Assembly: GCA_035551935.1 (NCBI GenBank)
Contig: DASZMJ010000526.1
Coordinates: forward strand, 1 to 10,315
DNA: 10,315 nucleotides
From: DASZMJ01 sp035551935
GTDB lineage: Bacteria > Planctomycetota > Planctomycetia > Isosphaerales > Isosphaeraceae
Direction: 5' to 3'
Part shown: positions 6,209 to 10,315 of the stretch, in pieces
Layout of the letters: every line of letters begins with the position of its first letter
Position numbering within the stretch: position 1 is the first letter of the stretch
Made by a program: the position numbers and the translations under genes
Notes under the pieces: model-generated
What the model was told of the DNA's origin: nothing
Database searches by the model: none
Seen by the model: only the letters and a program-made list of their open reading frames with translations

Positions 6209-6269
6209 CAACACGAATGTCCCGCCCAGGTCCCGAGTCTCCTTCCCACCTTCGCAGGAGCCCCAGGCC

Positions 6270-6974
6270 ATGACCCGAACGCTCGCCGCCCTCTGCGGCC
6301 TCCTGACCCTCGCCGCTCCCGCCCTGGCCGGCACCCCCCGCATCCAGGGGGACTACATCGAGGCCAGGAACGCCGACATCTACACCGGCCCCTGCTTCTC
6401 CAACGCCGAGCTGTTCATCCGCGGCAACCAGGCCCTCCTGGCCTGGAAGGTCCGCGAGGGCAAGTGGGACGGCGTCGACGTCGCCGGCCTCTGCGTCGCC
6501 GCGGCCGTCCAGGCCGACTCGACCTTCTCGGTCGACCTCCCCGAGAAGGCCCGCGCGATCCTGATCGTCGATCGCCGCGCCAATCCCGAGCAGCGGAAGG
6601 CCCTGATCGCCCTGGCCAGGCAGCTCGGCGGCGCCCGGCTCGACCACGTCGTCGCGGTCCGGACCTCGACGATGGCCCTGACCGTCGAGGACCATGAGCC
6701 GGCCACCTCGGCCGAGCACTCCGCCCACGACGACATGCCGACGACCCCGATGTCCCTCTTCTGGGCCCCCGGCCTGGCCGAGATTCGCACCCGCTCGCTC
6801 GACCACGGCGACCATTTCTGCGGCAACGAGTCCGTCGCCTACGAGCCGCTCTCGAAGGGCGTCGACGTCCAGCCCGCCTACACCCTCGGCCACAGCTTCC
6901 GCGGCGAGGGCCTCGACAGCCGCTGGAGCGACCCGAACTGCCGCAGCAGCTTCGTCGGCCGCTTCGCGCTCTGA
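6270..6974 (+). CDS. Exported DUF1326-domain protein
   Basis: The 234-residue product has a signal peptide (MTRTLAALCGLLTLAAPALA, cleavage after Ala20). The mature part opens with the DUF1326 signature: GDYIEARNADIYTGPCFSNAE (27-47), then LLAWKVREGKWDGVDVAGL (56-74) and VAAAVQADSTFSV. Four mature cysteines (42, 75, 184, 224) and several histidines (142, 150, 153, 179, 182, 208) could bind metal or form disulphides, but the biochemical role of the family is not established. The length fits a complete member. AGGAG lies 9 nt before the ATG. Elsewhere DUF1326 genes are often beside DUF2182 membrane-protein genes; none is present here. Its own promoter at 6179-6208 separates it from the lipoprotein gene, and a short hairpin overlaps its stop. 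Confidence 0.9.
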   Translation: MTRTLAALCGLLTLAAPALAGTPRIQGDYIEARNADIYTGPCFSNAELFIRGNQALLAWKVREGKWDGVDVAGLCVAAAVQADSTFSVDLPEKARAILIVDRRANPEQRKALIALARQLGGARLDHVVAVRTSTMALTVEDHEPATSAEHSAHDDMPTTPMSLFWAPGLAEIRTRSLDHGDHFCGNESVAYEPLSKGVDVQPAYTLGHSFRGEGLDSRWSDPNCRSSFVGRFAL

Positions 6975-6989
6975 TCGGCCGGGCCGATC
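6973..6989. terminator. Short hairpin overlapping the DUF1326 stop codon
   Basis: GATCGGC (6973-6979) and GCCGATC (6983-6989) form perfect 7-bp arms with a 3-nt loop. No T-tract follows. A larger GC-rich imperfect dyad lies just after it at about 7002-7055 (CGCCCGCGCGCGCC against GGCGCGGCGCGGGCG). Either could end or stabilise the transcript. Confidence 0.35.
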
Positions 6990-7102
6990 CCACGATGATC
7001 ACGCCCGCGCGCGCCGCCGGGCCCGCGACCCGGGCCGGGAGGCGCGGCGCGGGCGTTCGCACCGGGCCCACTCGAACGCCACCATCGAGAGTTCACAATC
7101 TC

Positions 7103-7789
7103 ATGCGAGCGAATCCTTACCTGGCGCTGATCGTCCTGCTGGCCCCGCCGGCGGTCCGGGCGCAGGACGCGTACAAGGTCGAGCCGCTGAAGGAGGCGGC
7201 GCCCTCGTCGTTGGCGGCGCCGCTGCGCGGGCTCTTCGAGGCGAGCGGCTATCGCGTGCTCTCCCCCGAGGGCAAGCCGTTCGTGGACCTCTGGCTCCGC
7301 AAGGGGGTACCTGCCTCGGCCCGGCCCACCGGCCCGAAGGGGACGATCCTCTTCCCCGTCCTCTCCGAGGGCGAGCTGCTCGGCGCCTTCCGGTTCCACG
7401 CCGAGGGCCGCGACTACCGCGACCAGACCATCGCCCCCGGCGTCTACACCCTGCGCTACGGCCTCCAGCCCGAGAACGGCGACCACCTCGGCACCAGCCC
7501 CTATCGCGATTTCGCCCTCCTGATCGCCGCGGCCAAGGACAAGATGCCCGCGTCCATCCCCAAGAAGGCCCTCGAGGAGCGCAGCGCCGAGGCCGCCGGC
7601 ACGAGCCACCCGGCCGTCTTCATGCTCCGCCAGGGGCCGGACAAGCCCCCCGCGGCCCCCGAGATGGTCCACGACGACACCCTCGACACCTGGGGCGCCG
7701 TCGTCCCCCTCCCCTTGCAGGTCAAGGGCACCGCCGGGGCGATCTCCCTGCCGATCCAGGTCGTCGTCGTCGGCTCCAAGACCGCCTGA
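7103..7789 (+). CDS. Exported conserved hypothetical protein
   Basis: The start chosen gives 228 residues beginning MRANPYLALIVLLAPPAVRAQD, a clear signal peptide cleaved after Ala19 or nearby. The in-frame ATG at 6995 would add 36 Arg/Pro/Gly-rich residues from GC-rich repeat DNA and is rejected. The ribosome binding site is weak (GAGAG about 12 nt upstream). The mature protein contains GELLGAFRFHAEGRDYRDQ, APGVYTLRYGLQPENGDHLG and TSPYRDFALLIAAAKD, a pattern I recall from uncharacterised exported proteins of planctomycetes and acidobacteria. A beta-rich C-terminal part follows (WGAVVPLPLQVKG, ISLPIQVVVVG). No catalytic motif is visible. It has no mature cysteine and is probably periplasmic. 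No function is assigned. Confidence 0.8.
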   Translation: MRANPYLALIVLLAPPAVRAQDAYKVEPLKEAAPSSLAAPLRGLFEASGYRVLSPEGKPFVDLWLRKGVPASARPTGPKGTILFPVLSEGELLGAFRFHAEGRDYRDQTIAPGVYTLRYGLQPENGDHLGTSPYRDFALLIAAAKDKMPASIPKKALEERSAEAAGTSHPAVFMLRQGPDKPPAAPEMVHDDTLDTWGAVVPLPLQVKGTAGAISLPIQVVVVGSKTA

Positions 7790-7796
7790 CGGGGCG

Positions 7797-7848
7797 GTGG
7801 TCGGTGGTCGGACGCCCCGCAAACCACCGGCCACTGACCGCCGACCAC
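7797..7848. repeat. REP-like imperfect inverted repeat (GTGGTCGG family)
   Basis: GTGGTCGGTGGTCGG (7797-7811) pairs with CTGACCGCCGACCAC (7834-7848) at 13 of 15 positions around a 22-nt loop. It fills most of the 78 bp between the exported protein gene and the M48 gene. The repeated GGTCGGTGGTC wording is typical of dispersed intergenic repeats, though only one copy is in this window. Confidence 0.5.
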
Positions 7849-7867
7849 TCATCCCGGTGCCGATCGC

Positions 7868-9337
7868 ATGCCCTTGCTCGTCCTCGCCGCGGTCCTCGTC
7901 ACGTTCTGGTCGGAGGCCCCGGCCGACTCGGCGGGGCTGGACGGGGGAGAGGTCGGTCGGAGGCTGGTGGAGGCGGCCGGGGCGGTCGCGGCGACCGGGG
8001 CATTGGCGTTTGGCGTGGGACTGGCGTTCCGGGCGTGGGTAAGGCGCAAGGGCGAGGCGACGCCGGGGCTGAGGAGGGCCTTCGCGTGGGCGACGCGCGG
8101 GCTCGACGCGATCGGCCTGGCGGCGTTCGTCGGGATCGTCCACGGCCTCGGCTGGCCGGAGGTCGTCGCGTGGGGGTTCGGCTTACGTGATCGAATCTTG
8201 ATCGATGAGCTGGCGGTCCTCGCGCCGTACGGGGCGATCCTGCTGGTGACGTGGTGGGGGTTGTATCCGGCCGAGCGGGCGTTGCGGCCATCGCGGTCGA
8301 GGCCGGCGGGGCTCGGGAAGTACCTCGTCCTGAAGGCGCGGCAGGCCCTGGGGCTGATCCTGCCGGCCGCGCTGGTCTTCCTCCTCGGTCAAGACCTGCT
8401 CCGCCACGCGTGGCCGGCCACGGCGCGGGACCCGCGGGCGCAACTGGTGGGGATGGCGGCGATGAGCGCCCTGGTGCTCGTGCTGGCCCCGGCGTTCGCG
8501 CGGATCGCCTGGCCGACTCGCCCCTTGCCGCCGGGTCCCTTGCGCGAACGGCTCGAGCGGCTGGCCCGGCGGCACGGCTTCCGATGCTCCGACATCCTCG
8601 TCTGGGACACGGGCGGGTCGGTCGTCAACGCCAGCGTCACGGGCGCCTCGCCGTTCCTCCGCTACGTGCTGCTGACCGACGCGCTGCTCGAATGCCTCGA
8701 CGACCGCGAGATCGAGGCGGTCTTCGGCCACGAGGCCGGCCACATCGCGCACCGGCACCTCGCCTACCTCGGCTTCGTGTCGATCGGCAGCATGGGGGTC
8801 CTGGCCCTGCTCGGCCGCCTGATCGAGCATCAGCTCGGGCCCGGCTCTTTCTTGGTGGCCCGATCGACGAGCCCGACGACCGTGCTGGCGATCCAGGCGG
8901 CCGCGGTGCTCGCGACCGTCGGCGCGTATCTCCTGGTCGTCTTCGGCTTCGTCTCCCGCCGCTTCGAGCGCCAGGCCGACGTCTTCGCCTGCCGCGCCGT
9001 CTCGTGCGACCGGCCCGAATGCCCCCCGCACGCCGACCTCAACGCCGACGACGGCCCCTCTCCGGTCGCCGCGGCCCTCTGCCCGGTCGGCATCCGCACC
9101 TTCGCCAACGCCCTCGACCTCGTCGCCGACCTCAATGGCATCGGCCCCCGTCGATTCTCCTGGCGGCACGGCAGCATCCGCCGCCGGATCGCGTTCCTCG
9201 AGGGCCTCGAACGCCACCCCGACGCCGAGCGCCGGTTCCAGTCTCGCGTCCGCCTCCTCCGCCTCGCCCTCGGCCTCGCCCTGCTTGCCGCCTCGGCCCT
9301 CGCCGCCGCCACCGGGGCGTTCGACGCCTTGCACTGA
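7868..9337 (+). CDS. M48-family membrane zinc metallopeptidase
   Basis: The 489-residue product has several predicted membrane segments (about 1-13, 37-57, 79-95, 112-133, 158-178 and 193-214 before the catalytic part; 337-361 and 462-484 after the HEAGH). The zinc motif is HEAGH (288-292, inside FGHEAGHIAHRH): two histidine ligands and the catalytic Glu289. The third ligand is probably Glu367 in FERQADVFA, which also carries the family Asp371. A conserved late motif, WRHGSIRRRIAFLE (432-445), is also M48-like. This matches integral-membrane M48 peptidases (HtpX or CAAX-protease related), which act at the inner membrane on misfolded or partner proteins. Odd feature: an inserted segment at 375-405 with Cys375, 380, 385 and 405. 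No clear ribosome binding site precedes the ATG. It is followed after 19 bp by a membrane-protein gene, suggesting an operon. Confidence 0.88.
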   Translation: MPLLVLAAVLVTFWSEAPADSAGLDGGEVGRRLVEAAGAVAATGALAFGVGLAFRAWVRRKGEATPGLRRAFAWATRGLDAIGLAAFVGIVHGLGWPEVVAWGFGLRDRILIDELAVLAPYGAILLVTWWGLYPAERALRPSRSRPAGLGKYLVLKARQALGLILPAALVFLLGQDLLRHAWPATARDPRAQLVGMAAMSALVLVLAPAFARIAWPTRPLPPGPLRERLERLARRHGFRCSDILVWDTGGSVVNASVTGASPFLRYVLLTDALLECLDDREIEAVFGHEAGHIAHRHLAYLGFVSIGSMGVLALLGRLIEHQLGPGSFLVARSTSPTTVLAIQAAAVLATVGAYLLVVFGFVSRRFERQADVFACRAVSCDRPECPPHADLNADDGPSPVAAALCPVGIRTFANALDLVADLNGIGPRRFSWRHGSIRRRIAFLEGLERHPDAERRFQSRVRLLRLALGLALLAASALAAATGAFDALH

Positions 9338-9344
9338 CGACCTT

Positions 9345-9350
9345 GGAGGG
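9345..9350 (+). promoter_or_regulatory. Ribosome binding site deciding the start at 9357
   Basis: GGAGGG lies 6 nt before the ATG at 9357. The longer in-frame start at 9135 lies inside the M48 gene and is not needed. Confidence 0.75.
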
Positions 9351-9356
9351 GTGACC

Positions 9357-9980
9357 ATGCGTCGCGTCCGCCTCTCGGTCGCCGGGATGATGGGCTTCGT
9401 GCTGCTCCTCGCCCTCGGCTTCGCCGCCCTCCGGCACCCGACGCCGCTGGTGTCCCAGGTCACCTTCACGACGACCCTGGTCCTCCTGACCGTCGCCGTG
9501 CTCGGCGCCCTCTACGACCGGCGACCCCGCCGGGCCTTCTGGGGCGGATTCGCCATCGTCGGCTGGGGCTACCTGGCCATGAACCTCGGGCCATGGTTCG
9601 ATACGCACGTTGCGCAGCGAGTCTTTGTGAAAAAACTTATCGAAAAATATTATAATCACCTTTCTTACGAACCACGGGTCGCTGATGAAGAGGTCTGGGC
9701 GGCCCGATACGGCGGGTACGAACGGGGTGACTTCGTCGAGAAAGTAACCAGAAGCGGGCATGATTATTATATAGTAAATCATTCTGTGGACGACTCGGGC
9801 TACCTCCTCGAGTTCATGAAGAAGGATCTACGTCCGATTAGTCCGGAGGGCTACCATGACCTCTGCCACTCCTTCCTCGGGCTGATCGCGGCGCTGCTCG
9901 GCGGGATCATCGCCCGCAACTTCGCCGCGAGCGGTGACCGCCCCGACCCGTCGCGCGGCCCATCGGTTCCATCCTCGTAG
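9357..9980 (+). CDS. Small multi-pass membrane protein with AT-rich central part
   Basis: The 207-residue product has hydrophobic helices at about 9-25, 33-52, 61-80 and 170-188, with a polar segment (81-168) between the third and fourth. The ends (RLSVAGMMGFVLLLALGFAALR and FLGLIAALLGGIIARNFA) resemble a planctomycete family of small paralogous membrane proteins of unknown function that differ mainly in the middle; this is from memory. The gene lies 19 bp after the M48 peptidase gene with a strong site GGAGGG, so cotranscription is likely. The central segment has two patches near 23% G+C (9628-9670 and 9761-9790) with codons such as AAA, TAT and ATA avoided elsewhere, though the frame stays open. 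The TAG stop falls in a hairpin repeat starting TCGTAGCAGG. Regulation of, or cleavage by, the peptidase is possible but unsupported. Confidence 0.8.
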   Translation: MRRVRLSVAGMMGFVLLLALGFAALRHPTPLVSQVTFTTTLVLLTVAVLGALYDRRPRRAFWGGFAIVGWGYLAMNLGPWFDTHVAQRVFVKKLIEKYYNHLSYEPRVADEEVWAARYGGYERGDFVEKVTRSGHDYYIVNHSVDDSGYLLEFMKKDLRPISPEGYHDLCHSFLGLIAALLGGIIARNFAASGDRPDPSRGPSVPSS

Positions 9981-9999
9981 CAGGCACGCTCCGCGTGCC
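9975..9999. repeat. Hairpin repeat supplying the stop of the membrane-protein gene
   Basis: GGCACGC (9983-9989) and GCGTGCC (9993-9999) are perfect 7-bp arms around TCC, preceded by TCGTAGCA. The TAG is the stop codon of the upstream gene. I recall this sequence as common between planctomycete genes. It could act as a transcript-end hairpin, but lacks a T-tract. Confidence 0.6.
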
Positions 10000-10052
10000 G
10001 TCCGCTGAAGCACAAGCGCCGGAACGGGACCGGCGGGGGTGGTCAGGTGGGT

Positions 10053-10116
10053 GAGCGCAGCGAGCGGGGCCCCGGTTACGAACCCGGCCCGATCCGGGGC
10101 CCTGCTCGCTGCGCTC
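10053..10116. repeat. 23-bp inverted repeat (GAGCGCAGCGAGC family)
   Basis: The arms 10053-10075 and 10094-10116 match at 22 of 23 positions with an 18-nt loop. The sequence GAGCGCAGCGAGCGGGGCCC is rich in GAGCG/CGAGC units, as is the DNA near 433-505, which suggests a second dispersed repeat family. Confidence 0.75.
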
Positions 10117-10187
10117 GCTCGGCAATGGCCACCCAGCGGAGATGTGCGCTTCTCTTACCGGTTCGACCGGATGGCTTGTCATTCGTA

Positions 10188-10206
10188 GGGTCCGCACGGC
10201 GGACCC
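10188..10206. terminator. Hairpin downstream of the minus-strand gene
   Basis: GGGTCCGC (10188-10195) and GCGGACCC (10199-10206) form perfect 8-bp arms around ACG. It lies 19 nt beyond the stop of the minus-strand gene and could end its transcript, though no T-tract follows. It is preceded by TTCGTAG, like the hairpin at 9975-9999, so it may also be a repeat. Confidence 0.5.
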
Positions 10207-10224
10207 AGCCCTGTAAAGGTGACA

Positions 10225-10315
10225 TCAGGTACGCTTGTCTTGATCCTTGAGCAGCTTGGCCGTCGACAGGTGCTTCTTCTCGTATCCGCTGGCCTTCTTG
10301 GGCTTGGGCTTCTTC
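10225..10315 (-). CDS. C-terminal end of a minus-strand gene, lysine-rich tail
   Basis: Only the last 29 codons and a TGA stop (complement of 10225-10227) are in the window. The visible residues run KKPKPKKASGYEKKHLSTAK and then LLKDQDKRT. Regular G/C third positions and a plausible basic C-terminal tail support a real gene, convergent with the membrane-protein gene. Such a Lys-rich tail would fit a nucleic-acid-binding or ribosome-associated protein, but I do not recognise the family, and too little is present to assign a function. Confidence 0.55.
   Translation of the reverse strand, partial: KKPKPKKASGYEKKHLSTAKLLKDQDKRT

Larger units (their letters stand above)
9981..10224. other. Repeat-bearing intergenic region
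   Basis: This stretch between the membrane-protein gene and the convergent minus-strand gene has no convincing reading frame. It holds three separate hairpin elements (9983-9999, 10053-10116 and 10188-10206) and a minor CCGGT-TCG-ACCGG dyad at 10158-10170. Confidence 0.65.

Noticed and set aside
5844..6893. 349-codon antisense frame across the lipoprotein and DUF1326 genes
   Set aside because: It spans two well-supported plus-strand genes and the promoter between them, and shows no family signature.
6995..7102. Longer N-terminus for the exported protein at 7103
   Set aside because: The added 36 residues are Arg/Pro/Gly-rich, come from a GC-rich dyad and would bury the clear signal peptide.
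9135..9356. Longer N-terminus for the last membrane protein
   Set aside because: It lies inside the M48 peptidase gene. The ATG at 9357 has GGAGGG 6 nt upstream and starts the natural membrane-protein N-terminus.
10047..10250. 67-codon plus-strand frame near the window end
   Set aside because: It is translated mostly from the 23-bp inverted repeat and other hairpins, and it overlaps the better supported minus-strand C-terminus.

Overview
The window reads as chromosomal DNA of a high-GC planctomycete, most likely close to the Isosphaeraceae. This is an inference from four things: very high G+C with strong G/C preference at third codon positions; a helix-turn-helix protein carrying SDSDVRL repeats; several small secreted or membrane proteins of a planctomycete type; and intergenic DNA full of short GC-rich palindromes. 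No rRNA, tRNA, CRISPR array, integrase or transposase was found.

Layout. Positions 1-554 (minus strand) hold a partial or broken gene of unknown function that runs into a palindromic repeat at the window edge. Positions 438-1667 are a 1.2-kb stretch with no convincing gene. It is packed with repeats: an AACGAACC motif about ten times, often 30-32 or 63 bp apart; a 33-bp tandem repeat; and a perfect 28-bp inverted repeat. Eight plus-strand genes follow: an exported secretin-like protein (1668-2789), a small exported or anchored protein (3094-3453), a tail-anchored HTH protein (3557-5332), an OmpA-like lipoprotein with a coiled coil (5409-6182), an exported DUF1326 protein (6270-6974), an exported protein of unknown function (7103-7789), an M48-type membrane zinc peptidase (7868-9337) and a small membrane protein (9357-9980). 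The last 335 bases hold several hairpin repeats and the 3' end of a minus-strand gene (10225-10315).

All eight complete genes appear to encode envelope proteins (exported, lipidated or membrane-embedded). They do not form an obvious single pathway. The tightest pair is the M48 peptidase and the following membrane protein, 19 bp apart with a strong ribosome binding site. Good sigma-70-like promoters are visible before the small exported gene (TTGTCA-16-TACAAT) and the DUF1326 gene (TTGACT-18-GATAAT), so the cluster is probably several transcription units.

The most notable signals are the periodic repeat island, the membrane-tethered DNA-binding protein, the OmpA-like domain lacking its usual peptidoglycan-binding signature, and two sharply AT-rich patches inside the otherwise GC-rich last membrane-protein gene.
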